Shown here: piece by piece, positions 11,640 through 23,171 of the stretch
Layout: each line of letters opens with the position of its first letter
Numbering within the stretch: position 1 is the stretch's first letter
Assembly: GCF_036588685.1 (NCBI RefSeq)
Contig: NC_086374.1
Location: 64,602,457-64,666,456, forward strand
DNA from: Mytilus trossulus
Taxonomy: Eukaryota; Mollusca; Bivalvia; Mytilida; Mytilidae
DNA length: 64,000 nucleotides
Direction of reading: 5' to 3'
Program-made: the position numbers and the translations under genes
The notes under the pieces: generated by a model
Databases searched by the model: none
What the model was told of the DNA's origin: nothing
The model's input: the letters and a program-made list of their open reading frames with translations, nothing else

Positions 11640-12177
11640 AACAGACCAATTAACAGACCGAGTTTTATACATCCGACCCATTAACAGACCACATTTTTAT
11701 CAAAAATTGATTTATGTCACCAAAATACAGTTTTTGGTGTAGATTTTTCACATATTGATGTTAATATGGTAAACAAACATAATGCCAGTCTTTTTTCGAT
11801 GTTCAAAAGATTGCATGCAAGTAAACTCCACCAACTTGTCATTTTTGTGTACATTTTGTGTGTGTAAAATGTGTATAAATTTACTGATGAGTAACTCGCC
11901 TTTTCATTTTATAGATCGTTTATTGAAGCTAGAAAAAAAATAATTACACCACTGGATTCTGTACTCCAAATCATTTTGTCAGACATGAATAGTTTTTATC
12001 ATATAAATATAAAAAAAAGTTATACAATGAAACATGCTGACCTTGCACTGATTTTCACGATAACAACTGATTAACAGACTTTAGCCAACCCGATTAACAG
12101 ACCCACCGCCGATATAGCCGCATAGTCAATATAGATTAACCGACCTATCTCTCGGTTAGCCGAGTGTCGGCCGTGTG
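11640..12177 (-). repeat. Inner inverted arm, right
   Basis: Reverse complement of 7534-8060: strong at the outer end (12070-12177, 'gattaacagacccaccgccg' and 'ctctcggttagccgagtgtc') and at the inner end ('ataactcttaacagac'). The centre is diverged. Confidence 0.7.
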
Positions 12178-13957
12178 TTGGTTGATTCTGGTTTTGTTCG
12201 TTTTGTGATGTCATTTTATCAAAAATTACCTCGAGTTGTGGAAATCGATTTAATAATGTTTACCCTTCAAGTTATTTTAACTTAAAATGCAGTACTGTCG
12301 CAAGTAATGTAGGAAGGAAATATTAAACGGAAGTACATGCATACGGTTTTCCATAATTTTTTATCATAGGATGTTTAACTTTCAAGGTGCACATCATCCA
12401 CTGTGATATCATCTGTCATTGTAAACTTCCTATATCTTAATTCAACCCCAATACAAATATATTTGACACTCTGCAAGTAAATCGAACATGTTTACCCTTG
12501 GTTAAATCAAGGATTTGTATAACTATACAAATTATTGGTTAAATTTGATAAGAATTGTATTTCCCTGGCACATATGTTGTCGAAATACACCCTTCAATTA
12601 CTTGAACCGTAGCTTTAGAATTATTTCCCAAGTCATCTTCAGATATATACATTTTAAAATATAGATATAGTAATCTACTCCTGGATCGTCCGCAAAAAAC
12701 GGCAAATATAATCCCGGGTTTTTTTTATGATTAATTCGATGAAACGGGTTTCGTCGCTGTTTGGGATTCGTCTTTCAATTACCTCCATTTCATGCACACG
12801 TTTATATTGACGAAAAGTTCCAGCTTCGCTAGTACAGGAATTACTTTCATCACGACAATTATAACATGAATAGCAGGACAAATTGCGAAGTAAAACTTTC
12901 CGTGAACTGGTATTAAGTCTTTTAATATTGGTGATTGCACCTTTAAGTTACTGAAGTGGCGACTTTAAATGATCTATTTCGGAGTACTTCCGTAACATAA
13001 ATTTCAATTCGCATATTACATTTAGAGGACTGTCTTGGTGCCTCCAATTTGTCTTTGCAAAAGTTGGACGAAGTTCATGTAATGGGATTATTTCCCTATT
13101 TGCCAAATTATTTTAAATAACTCGTTAAAAGCTATATACGATTAATAAAAATTGCAAAATTTAACCTGTGTCGAACCTATGTTTCCGAGCGGAGTCTATA
13201 GCAACATGCACTGACTATTCTTTTTTTTTTAATTATCATGAACATTTAATTGACACTTTAGAACATGTAACGTCGGATTAGCGTCTTTATGATATCATCT
13301 GAGACGTTTTCAGACGTTTCGTGTATCTAACTTTTGTTTTGATCAATTATAAAATATACGCGTTGACTGCTTTGAAAAATGAAATATCAACTTGGACAAA
13401 ATGATTACCGTTTGAAAAACGAATGTGTAGAGAAGATTTTATTGAATCCGCAATATTTGAACTCATATGAGGCAAATATTTGTACTATGGTAGATATTAT
13501 TATAATTGTCTTACTCTTTTTATTCATTTTCTGCTATATCTACTTTCAGTCGTTGAGTTAACGAAAAACGTCGGACAGTTTTCTTATTCCAGCTTAATAT
13601 GCAGCCGCCGCCGAGTCAAATGTAATTTGGTAAAATAACGGCTGTAACGCCACACTGAATGAGTTGTTCCTGTCAAGAATCAATAAGATCAGAGAATAAG
13701 AAATAGGATCACATTACATACGAGTTAAAACAGTTTTTCATAAATGTAACGTTGGACATCCGTTTTTTCACATAATTTTCTTATTTTAATCCTCAAATAT
13801 ACTAGATATTGCTTACTAGGATGTGACGAATAGCTGTAAAAACATAATTCAAAACATATATCGAATTTGTTTTAATATTGGTTCGTGTTTTCTAACATTT
13901 TTATTTTGTTTTGTCGGACGAAATTGTGAAGATTCTGTTTTAAATCCTAGGGGTTGT
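12178..13957. other. Intergenic spacer, no gene recognised
   Basis: No conserved reading frame. Two short frames (12675-12881 minus, 13379-13561 plus) have no features I recognise, although the latter ends in a hydrophobic stretch. Confidence 0.5.
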
Positions 13958-14052
13958 AGGAACATCGTGGCCAACGTTTGAAAGTAGAAATAGAGCAATC
14001 AAGACTTCAATTTACCCTTTTTACAAGAAGCCATATAGTTTGCGCTTATGTA
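13958..14052 (-). repeat. Outer inverted arm, right
   Basis: Reverse complement of 7346-7437 with a few mismatches ('gttgtaggaacatcgtggcc' ... 'ttacaagaagccatatagtt'). It lies about 490 bp from the 3-prime end of the anmK-like gene. Confidence 0.75.
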
Positions 14053-14540
14053 TATGGAGATAGAAAGAATGGCTTGCTTAGGTCGGACAAGATCAGTTCT
14101 CTAATAATTTCTCTAACCAGTTCAATTCTCTAATAATTTCTCATAATATAAGTTCAATGTGCATATATAACGTATTTCATCGACACAAAGTTGTCTCATA
14201 CCAATACAGTATCTATATATTTACCAACACCCCAATCTGCACAAAGTACCCGTTAAGTCTAGTTTCCTATGTTGTGTTTCAAACAAGTATTACCATTGTA
14301 TTCTGTGTAATGATGAGGGATTTTCAAACTACTGTTACACATTCGGGTCATACTTCATACATATAGTATTACAAAATCAAATTGGCTTGACAGTTTTTAA
14401 TGTGAAAGTGGCTTATTGACTTCTGAAGCTTTTTTTTTTATAGTAAGCACAAATAATGTTTAGTTGTTGAAATCTTTTAAAATCGGTGCTTCAATTAGAA
14501 ATTTACAACAACAAAACAAAATATACTGAAAAATATGTTT

Positions 14541-17500
14541 TTATGTACACGAAGTTTGTCTGTCTTTGTTTTTCTCCAAAAGATATCGGATAATCCTAGA
14601 ATCACTGTTGACATAGTGTGCTGGTCGATGGATGCTTCCAGAAACGGAATCTGCTTTACTTCCAGTCACAGAATGGAAAACATTTGTTTGATTCAACAGA
14701 CAACGTAAACCAAGGAACGCAAATATTAAAGCTTCTTTGAAGGCAATAGTTACTTCGTCGACCTGTTCTAGTATAAATCCCTGATCTTGCAGTTTACCTT
14801 CAAGCAATCTTATTAGGTGTTTATTAAAAGCACCACCGCCTGTTACCAGAACCTTTAAGACGGTTTCAGGTATGAGTTTATTTTCCGCATGAAGTGAATC
14901 ACGTGCGAGTTTGCATGCTTCAGTTAATCTGTTGGTAACATGCTCTGTGTAAGACATCAGAAGATCTGGAATACTATTCTGTGATATCTAGAAAATAAAT
15001 ATGATCTATATAATAATCTAAAAAATCTAAAAAATACAACTTTTTTAAACACATACTTTTTGTCGAGCCTTCGACTTTTGTCGAAAAAGCGAGACATAGC
15101 GATCCTACATTCCGTCGGCGTCGGCGTCGTCGTCGGCGGCGTCCACAAATATTCACTCTGTGGTTAAAGTTTTTGAAATTTTAATAACTTTCTCAAACTA
15201 TACTGGATTTCTACCAAACTTGGACAGAAGCTTGTTTATGATCATTAGATAGTATCTAGAATTAAATTTTGTAAAAATAAAATTCCATTTTTTCCGTATT
15301 TTACTTATAAATGGACTTAGTTTTTCTGCCGGAAAAAATTACATTCACTCTAGGGTTAAAGTTTTTCAAATTTAAATAACTTTCTTAAACTATACTGGAT
15401 TTCTACCAAACTTGGACAGAAGCTTGTTTATGATCATTAGATAGTATCTAGAATTAAATTTTGTAAAAATAAAATTCCATTTTTTCTGTATTTTACTTAT
15501 AAATGGACTTAGTTTTTCTGCCGGGAAAGATTACATTCACTTTATGGTTAAAGTTTTTCAAATTTAAATAACTATCTTTAACTATCCTGGGTTTGTACCA
15601 AACTTGGACAGAAGCTTGTTTATGATCATAAGATAGTATCCAGAAGTAAATCTTGAAAAAAAAACAAACATTTTTTCGGTATTTTACTTTTAAATGGACT
15701 TAGATTTTCTAACAGGAAACTACACATTCACACTGTGGTTAAAGTTTTTAAAATATTATGAACTTTCTTATTCTATTTTGGATTTGTACCAAACTTAGAC
15801 AGAAGCTTGTTTATGACCAAAAGCTAGTACCTAGAAGGAAATTTTGTTAAAACTTTGTACCTGTGTATCTGTATTTTACTTATAAATAGACTTAGTTTTT
15901 CCCAGTTAACATTACATACAATCTGCAGTTAAAGTTTTCAAAACATTTAAATTTATTAGATTCATAAACTATCCTGGACTTTACCAAACTTGGATGGAAG
16001 TTTCTTATAATCAAAAGATAGTATCAAGAGGAATATTTTCATTGATTTTTTTCCTCTTTTTCGTTGAGCCTGCAATCATGGCAATTAACACCCAAAGTAG
16101 GCGAGACACTGGGTTCCGCGGAACCCTTAAGAATTTTTTATAATAGAAAAAAACTTTTTAACTTTTTATAAACTATATAAGCCGAAGGTAGCTTTGGATT
16201 GTAATGAAAATATCTTGATAAAAATAATAAAAATACAATCAGTTAAACAAGCCATGTAAACTACCAGGAATATTAACTCGCGAAGACCTGTAATTATATA
16301 TAAGAAATTTCTATGTATCTAAATTGGTCAATTTTCAGGCTAAAATGTTATTTTGTTTTATGGAGCTTGTGTAAATTATCTCTTTAAAGTTATAAGAAAC
16401 GAGTGACCGGTGAAAAATAATGTTCTTCCAATTTTTAAACCAATGCATACAAACATCATAAACTTAGTCTTCTGTGCTCGAATTTATCATTTTTTCGTGT
16501 AAATTTCGTATATAATCGTCAATTTTTTTTTTCAATCGGTCAGTGTTGTTGTGAAAATATGGCAGGTAATTAAAGTTCGTGTTTTGAAACCGAAGTTTAA
16601 CGACTGTCACCTGTTTGTCAACAATTGACGAAAAATAAAAAAAAAGCATGGAAATTGAGCACGTGTTTAACATGTAAATTCAGATAATAGTTAATTTTAA
16701 GGACATCCATGCGTATTGTGGTCACCGGATTTTAATTTACGAGATAGGTCACACCTGGGAACAGTATATCTAACATATATGTTCCTGGTCACACTGAGGT
16801 CACCTTGCATACGGAAAATAATATATCGGGGGAATTGCTTGCTGGAAGGAAGCTATTCAAATAAAGTAAACTTCTTCTAAATATGAATAAATTAAAGAAT
16901 TTTCTTCAGAAAAAAGTATATGTACATAAGTTTTACAATGAAAACTATCCATTGAGTTATGCATTATTTTTTTTTGATTTGAGGTTTCTTATGACTTTAA
17001 TATTCCAGACACTATAAATGTTTATTTCAATATCAAGTGACTACGCTAGGTAGTACCAGTTTAACACTGTATTGCACTCTCCGACTTTTTACTATCCTCT
17101 TCCTCATTTTTTTTATTTTAAAATATTGGACCGTCATTAATTGGTGTAAGATTCTAAAAATTCTGATGTTAAACTTTATTTACATTTGTATACAAGCTAC
17201 AAGGGTTTTTACTCATACCTGCTGTATTTTTTTATACTTTGAAATGTAAGAATTTAAACAAAAAAGTTCGAGTTATCAGGCTACCCAGTATGCCATTTTA
17301 ACACTGATGTTTAAATCTAACTTATATCATAGTGATTTGTACAAACATTTATAATAATGTAATACTACTTTAAGTACTAAACTTACGTCTAGGATGGGTA
17401 ATACTTCAGCTTCAATCCATTCACCATCTAGAGATTTTGGAGGAGGTTGTTCATAAAAATGCAATGCATCTAATTTATCAAGTATCTCTTTAATTACAAT

Positions 17501-18130
17501 TCCTGTCTCGGATATTTCGCCGTTTGGGTCGTATTCTAATTTCGGATCATGAATAGCTGCCAGTTTGTTAGACACATAGTTACACGGACAAATATCATAT
17601 CCTTGTAAATCTTTCACACCGATATTAGCTATCCCACCAAGATTAATGCATATTTCGTTGTCGTTAAACAAGAATTTTTCTCCATTCGGAACCAGAGGTG
17701 CACCTTGTCCCCCGAGAGCTACATCTTTGTTCCGGAAGTTGCAAACAAAAGGTTGTTTAAGGTAATAGGCTGACGTTTCTCCGTCTCCAAGCTGGAACGT
17801 GTATCCAAGGTTAGGTTGATGGAAAATTGTGTGTCCGTGTGATGCAACACAGTCGAGATTTTTTATACCTTCCTGTTCAACAAAGTCTTTTACAGTCTTA
17901 CCAATAAAATGTCCATACTCTAAATGTAGTTTTATCAAATCTTCACCCATAAGTTCCTTCGCTGATCGTAGTTTTGATTTCCAATCACTATCATATGAGA
18001 CAGTAATAGCTTTCAGTATCCGGTATTGCCATTTATCAGTTACTATAGCCCCTGTAAATTCAGCATAACACAAGTCTATTCCATCCAGAGATGAACCAGA
18101 CATACAACCAACTGTATAAAATGAAACCAT
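14541..18130 (-). CDS. anmK: AnmK-like anhydro-N-acetylmuramic acid kinase (2 exons)
   Basis: Two coding exons, 17387-18130 and 14541-14987, joined in phase 0 across a 2.4-kb GT-AG intron (donor gac|gtaagt, acceptor ttttctag|ata), give 396 residues, close to bacterial AnmK (about 370). AnmK phosphorylates 1,6-anhydro-MurNAc to MurNAc-6-phosphate during peptidoglycan recycling. Visible family motifs are CMSGSSLDGID (9-19), SHGHTIFHQP (97-106), NFRNKDVALGGQGAPLVP (131-148), INLGGIAN (162-169), YDICPCN with the presumed catalytic Asp179, VTGGGAFN (296-303), KEALIFAFLG (332-341) and SVTGSKADSVSGSIH (354-368). The DICPCN form resembles Bacteroidetes-type enzymes rather than the DTGPGN form of E. 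coli. About 28 extra residues follow the bacterial end. The ATG at 18130 precedes the first motif by eight residues. The substrate in an animal is unproven. Confidence 0.9.
15151..16040 (-). repeat. Five tandem copies of a 192-bp repeat in the anmK intron
   Basis: The landmark 'ctggatttctaccaaacttg' (with variants) recurs near 15203, 15395, 15587, 15779 and 15974, giving a period of about 192 bp. The first two units are nearly identical and later ones diverge. The array is flanked on the left by a CG-rich 'gtcggcgtcgtcgtcggcgg' tract (15113-15141) and on the right by 'ggcgagacactgggttccgc'. Non-coding. Confidence 0.85.
16385..17010 (+). repeat. Dispersed element, copy in the anmK intron
   Basis: Matches the reverse complement of 26395-27000 over most of its length ('aacgagtgaccggtgaaaaa', 'ccatgcgtattgtggtcacc', 'agtaaacttcttctaaatat', 'gaattttcttcagaaaaaag'). 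The frame that is open for 140 codons in the other copy is broken here. Identity unknown. Confidence 0.65.
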
Positions 18131-18527
18131 TTTCCACCCTATAGTAAAGATATATCAATGTTTACTTTTAAAGTTCACGAAATGTTCAACAGTTGATTAT
18201 CTATAAATAGTAAATATTTCGTGTGTTTAACAAATTTATCAGTATAATTTTCTTCGTTCGGATAGGGTATATCCATAAAACGTACTTTTAATTACCTCAG
18301 TATAACGGACAAAAACAGACGAAACGTTAAAATCATGGACATTGAGACTCAGTGTTTAAATAAAGAATTTATAAAGTAATAGAACAATTAACATTTCAAC
18401 AACAATGTGCATGTTAACACCAGTGGTACATATTATATATATTGATGACGCAACAGAGATATGCAGTTTTATCAAGTCATGAAGCCTCGCTAATCGTAGT
18501 TTTGAATCTATTCAACAAAGCCATTTT
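18131..18527. other. Upstream region of the anmK-like gene
   Basis: Contains the presumed promoter and 5-prime untranslated region of the minus-strand gene starting at 18130. No repeat or other gene recognised and no clear TATA element identified. Confidence 0.4.
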
Positions 18528-19075
18528 TATACAACTATGTTAGCTTATACAACAATGCAACAATTCTATACAACACTGGAACAACTCTATAATATACTGC
18601 AATTCTAAGCAGCTTTGCATTTCTATACAACACTGCAATACTATGGTAAACTGCAATTATGTACAACACTGCTATTCTATACATCTCTGTAATTCTATAC
18701 AGCTTTTTTACTCTATACAACACTGTAATGCTATGCCGAACTGCATTATGTATGTAACACTGCTATTCTATACATCTCTGTAATTCTATACAGCTTTTTT
18801 ACTCTATACAACACTGTAATGCTATGCCAAACTGCATTATGTACAACACTGCAATTATATACTGTAACAGCTCTGTAATTATGTACAACTTTGCAACTCT
18901 ATACAACACTGCAATTATAGATAACATTGCAATTCTATACAACACTGTAATTCTATTCAACACTGAAACAGCATTACACTACACTAATTATATATACAAC
19001 ACTGCAGCAATTCTATACAACACTGGAACAACTCTACACTTCACTGTAATTCTATACAACACTGCAATTCTAAAC
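18528..19075 (+). repeat. Minisatellite array, about 18-20 bp unit
   Basis: Degenerate tandem units of the type 'ctatacaacactgcaattct' fill this stretch, so any frame translates to recurring LYNTAI-like strings. A 90-bp block ('tgctattctatacatctctg' to 'ctatgccaaactgcattatg') is itself duplicated at about 18670 and 18770. A second array of the same unit lies at 19465-19735 in opposite orientation. Confidence 0.85.
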
Positions 19076-19464
19076 TGATCGAGATATACAGTTTTATCAC
19101 TAATCTTAGTTTAATTTCCTTACACTATCATATGCGCCAGTCACAATTGCAATGTTATAAAGAATAGCAGAGTTGTTTAGACTTTGTCATATGATAAAGA
19201 CTGTATATAAATCAAAGTTACAATTATCAATTAAACTATATCTCTGTTGCGACATTAAGATATAGAACCCTGAACTAATGTGTGTTATATTTCTAACATA
19301 ATATTTAATATATAATATTATCTTTCACTGTGTCCTAGTGTTACTGTATGTTTTCGTCACAAAACGCGTAATTTCAATATTTTACAAGTCTTTTCATTTG
19401 CGATTGAAATATACTTTGGACAATTCTATTTTTGGGGCGCAACCCTTTATCCGGCACAGTGTTT

Positions 19465-19735
19465 TATAGAACTAATATGTTGTAAAGCGTTGCAGTGTTA
19501 TATAGAATTGCAGTGTTGTATAGATGATTGCAGTGTTGTATAGACATTGCAGTGTTGTATAGTATTGCAGTGTTGTATATAACTGCAATGTTGTATAGAG
19601 TTGCAGTGTTGTATATAATTGCAGTGTTGTATAGATGTAATTGCAGTGTCGTATAGATAGAACTGTTGTGTAGGACCACAGAGTTGTAAAAATTGCAGAT
19701 TTTTATAAATCGCTAGGTTGTATAATTGAAGATGT
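19465..19735 (-). repeat. Minisatellite array, inverted second block
   Basis: Units of the type 'attgcagtgttgtatagaat' are the reverse complement of those at 18528-19075. The two arrays could pair as a hairpin around 390 bp of unique sequence. Confidence 0.85.
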
Positions 19736-20728
19736 ATATCTCCTTTGAAAAATCATATACCAGTAAGTAATATAATTAACATGAACATAGTTTCAAAATG
19801 TCAAACAGCTAAAAGCAATTTATGTGTTACTTTAACCCTTTAATGCAGTTAAGTTTGCTTTAAATTACATGTAACCTATAGGTATATAATACTGTAAGGG
19901 AGACAACCACAATTTTACCTGACTTGACCTAGTGGCCTTTACAAATTGTGTATATTATTGTTTACTGATTGACATATACACAGGTATGTTATACTTTCTT
20001 TCTTGTGTTTTCAACATGTTCAATATTTGTTAGACTTTTAGTCTTGTATTCAAATGCAAATAAAGGTATAAACAATAGGGTTGTACATGTAACTGCGATA
20101 AACAGTAAAACTATTACTAGTTATTGAAAATGCTGTCAAAAAAGGCCACTGTGGATAAGGATGTCAAAGAACATACAAAAAAAAAAAAATGCCACTTAGT
20201 ACAAACGTGTTTATTAGATACTTAGAAGGAATCTTACGAATTGGGCGTAACATCAACACATATGCTGGATAAACTATACAATGAACTATAAACAGACTGA
20301 GCGAAACGACATGGATCAGACTGATCAGTGCTGACTTGGTACAGTGCACTACATCTACATCTTTGAAATGCAAAGGGTCTAAGACCGATCACGCAAGTAC
20401 TAATAACAGGTATGTGTTTGTACATGGTTTTGTTTGGCAATATGCATTACAAACATAGTGCCGCTGTTGCTGAACCAAGATTTAAAAGTAATGATACGTT
20501 CTTTGGTTTCGGACATTCTATGTATATAGTATATATGTTAATTTGTGGTATTTTAAGATTCTTTTGGTATCGTTTGGCGCCATCATGAAAACTTTCAAGT
20601 CTTTTGCATTAGGTAAAATTTCGTAACTGTCAAAAGTACATGGCAGCTATATTGCATATAACAATATAAAGTTTGAAATATTGTTTTATTTTCAGGATCA
20701 GACGGATTACAGCACACAGACGATTATC

Positions 20729-23113
20729 ATGGCATCAGCTGATCCTATTTCTGACATTATATCGTCCATAAGAACATGCAGTATTTGTAAACGAGAGTGT
20801 TGTGATCCTCGGACTCTCGATTGTATGCACAGTTTGTGTTATGAATGTTTGAAGGGACTAATCGACCGGAACTCAAACCAAGGGGACGTGTCTTGTCCGA
20901 CGTGTCAATGCAAAATTATGTCGTCTGGTTCTTCCATTAATGATTTGGGTTTAGAATCTTTAGGAACAGCTTCTGCGTTTACTGATGGAAGAATTTCCAC
21001 TTTTCAAGAATCTGGTATGTTAGCTTGTAAGGAACATCCGAATTATTTGTGCGAGTATTTTAATGCAGATAGTTTTGATCTGGCATGCGAAGTCTGCAAA
21101 ATTAACAGACCGTTTTGTAAAATGATTACCGAAGAGGCAATGAAAGAAGTTCGAAATAGACAACAAGCAAGAGTTAAAGAATCGTTGTCAACTACTAATC
21201 GAGAATTGACTGAAATTTGTGAATCTTTGAAATCTCGTGAACGTCAGAATTTGTCCAAGAAAGACGAAACTGTATTGGGCATCATGAAGTATTTTGCAGA
21301 TTTAAAAATGCAGCTTTTAGATTATTTAACCAAACATGAAAAAGATGTCTTAGACAAACTTCAAATCTTCACTGATACCGAAATGGCAACTGTCACACAA
21401 TACACTAAACTAAGTTTTTCGTTGTTAGAAAGTCTCGGTCCATGTTTTGCATCTGTGAACACTATTTCTAATGATGGCGATATATTGAATTCCTTTGCCA
21501 GTTACTTGAACCTTGATGCTTTGCTATCAACCTTGGAAGATTTTACCACAAAAGCAACAACAATCAAACAGTATGTTCAGGATGAAAATGAAATTCGTTT
21601 CGTTATAAACACGGAATTCGAAGATATGATGACCGAGGGGGATCTTATAAATATTGAGCTTATCAATTCTAGCACAAGATCGCCTGGCGCGGTGATATCC
21701 AATGAAAGCAATGATTCACAAAGCAACCACACCAGAATCGATAACCATTCCGTAATCGATGAAAATACTGGATCATGTGATGTCACACCAACAGCGGCTA
21801 ATATTGCTATTAGGAATGAACCATCACGAGGAATAGTGATAAGCGTTTCATCTCCTGATACAGACAGTGATTATCAACCGGAAGACGAATCACCTCCATC
21901 GTACCAAGAATTAACCTCAAGTAGTAGCACGACATACCCAAATAGACAAAATACTTCACCAGTAACTCAGAATCAATATCGTTTTCCACCACCAAACTTT
22001 AACTATTCTATACGAAATACTAGTAACTCACCAGTGTCACGTGAACATTTTACCTTTCCACCACCAAACTCCAATAATTGCGGAAGTAATAATTCTTCGT
22101 CTCAACCTGAACCATCTGCTCCTAACGTCGATGACTTTGTCATAACACCATTTGTACCCAGAGGTTTAACACACGGTGTATCCTCCGGATCGATAACTCC
22201 ACCAAGAACGCCATCAGGAACGCCAGCTGATGACAACAGGTTAAGGTTTAATCCTCTTATTAAATTTACGGTAGAATTAAGGGGAAGAGACCGAGAGAAT
22301 CCTGCTTTAACAGATCTATGCTGGATAGATGAAAGGGCATTGATTGCAATAGATAAAAGAAACAGAACAGCCAAAGTTTTTAATACGAGAGGATCTTGTT
22401 TAAATGCCTATAAATTAAATGTCGATCCACAGGGGTGTACAGTATATAGACTGCCACGACAGCCGTGTGTATATATGGCAGTAACGTTTCCCAAACAGAG
22501 AAACCTTTCTATATACGCAATCGACACAATGAATAATTACCAAATCAATAACAAAATTACTAAAGTAACAAGCAAAGGCTACACGTGTATAACGTTTAAT
22601 GAGAATACAAATAAGTTTGTCTGTGGTTCTACTAACCCGTTTTCCTTGCCCACAGTAGACATTCTCGATCATGAAGGAAACTTTTTACGGACATTTATTG
22701 GGTCGGATGCTGTTCGATTTTGTTACCCAAGATATATTAGAGTAAACAAGGAGGGAATAATAGGTATTTCTGATTATAAAACGTCGCGTGTAATTTTCAT
22801 GACCATGGAAGGAGCCCACGAAGGCGTTTTTGATGGGTCTATTAGAAGGAATTTAGGGGATCCACAAGGGATAGGATTATATAAAAACTTATTTGTTGTA
22901 GCCGACACAAGAAAGAATCATGTTTACTTTGTTGACTCATCTTCAGTAGTAGTCGATGAAGTAAGGCAGAATTCGTTACTGGAAAAGACTCCTAGATTTA
23001 TTGACTTTTCACCTTCTTCTAATCATACAATGGCAGTTGGTCATGGGAATGGCTACATTTCGCTGTACGAAGTCTATGATACTTCGAACCCGGACTTAGG
23101 AAGTACTGTGTAA
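20729..23113 (+). CDS. TRIM-like RING protein with NHL-type C-terminus
   Basis: A single coding exon gives 794 residues. An acceptor (ttttattttcag|gatcag) at 20695/20696 lies 33 nt before the ATG, so an upstream non-coding exon is likely; the frame also opens further upstream but crosses that acceptor. Residues 17-59 form a C3HC4 RING (C17, C20, C32, H34, C37, C40, C56, C59), predicting E3 ubiquitin ligase activity. Residues 100-130 carry a B-box-like cluster (C100-x2-H103, C108, C120-x2-C123, C130) with atypical spacing. A helical, probably coiled-coil stretch spans about 140-290, then a Ser/Asn/Pro-rich, likely disordered linker about 310-515. Residues about 520-780 look like a beta-propeller of NHL type (LTDLCWIDERALIAID, PRYIRVNKEGIIGISD). 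This is the TRIM2/3/71-like architecture, a family much expanded in bivalves, where members are often linked to immunity; the specific role is unknown. Confidence 0.85.
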   Translation: MASADPISDIISSIRTCSICKRECCDPRTLDCMHSLCYECLKGLIDRNSNQGDVSCPTCQCKIMSSGSSINDLGLESLGTASAFTDGRISTFQESGMLACKEHPNYLCEYFNADSFDLACEVCKINRPFCKMITEEAMKEVRNRQQARVKESLSTTNRELTEICESLKSRERQNLSKKDETVLGIMKYFADLKMQLLDYLTKHEKDVLDKLQIFTDTEMATVTQYTKLSFSLLESLGPCFASVNTISNDGDILNSFASYLNLDALLSTLEDFTTKATTIKQYVQDENEIRFVINTEFEDMMTEGDLINIELINSSTRSPGAVISNESNDSQSNHTRIDNHSVIDENTGSCDVTPTAANIAIRNEPSRGIVISVSSPDTDSDYQPEDESPPSYQELTSSSSTTYPNRQNTSPVTQNQYRFPPPNFNYSIRNTSNSPVSREHFTFPPPNSNNCGSNNSSSQPEPSAPNVDDFVITPFVPRGLTHGVSSGSITPPRTPSGTPADDNRLRFNPLIKFTVELRGRDRENPALTDLCWIDERALIAIDKRNRTAKVFNTRGSCLNAYKLNVDPQGCTVYRLPRQPCVYMAVTFPKQRNLSIYAIDTMNNYQINNKITKVTSKGYTCITFNENTNKFVCGSTNPFSLPTVDILDHEGNFLRTFIGSDAVRFCYPRYIRVNKEGIIGISDYKTSRVIFMTMEGAHEGVFDGSIRRNLGDPQGIGLYKNLFVVADTRKNHVYFVDSSSVVVDEVRQNSLLEKTPRFIDFSPSSNHTMAVGHGNGYISLYEVYDTSNPDLGSTV

Positions 23114-23165
23114 ATATAACTTATTTTTGATCTGCACCTTTGTCATTAGAAACAACTGTACACTT

Positions 23166-23171
23166 AATAAA
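23166..23171 (+). terminator. Polyadenylation signal AATAAA of the TRIM-like gene
   Basis: AATAAA lies 53 nt after the stop codon, the first such hexamer downstream. Confidence 0.55.

Noticed and set aside
17037..17249. 70-codon plus-strand frame within the anmK intron
   Set aside because: Low complexity, hydrophobic and AT-driven; no support as a gene.
18824..19679. Proteins with LYNTAI repeats
   Set aside because: Translation of a minisatellite; no codon structure or start context.
21577..22672. Minus-strand frames opposite the TRIM-like gene
   Set aside because: Shadows of the strongly coding plus strand.
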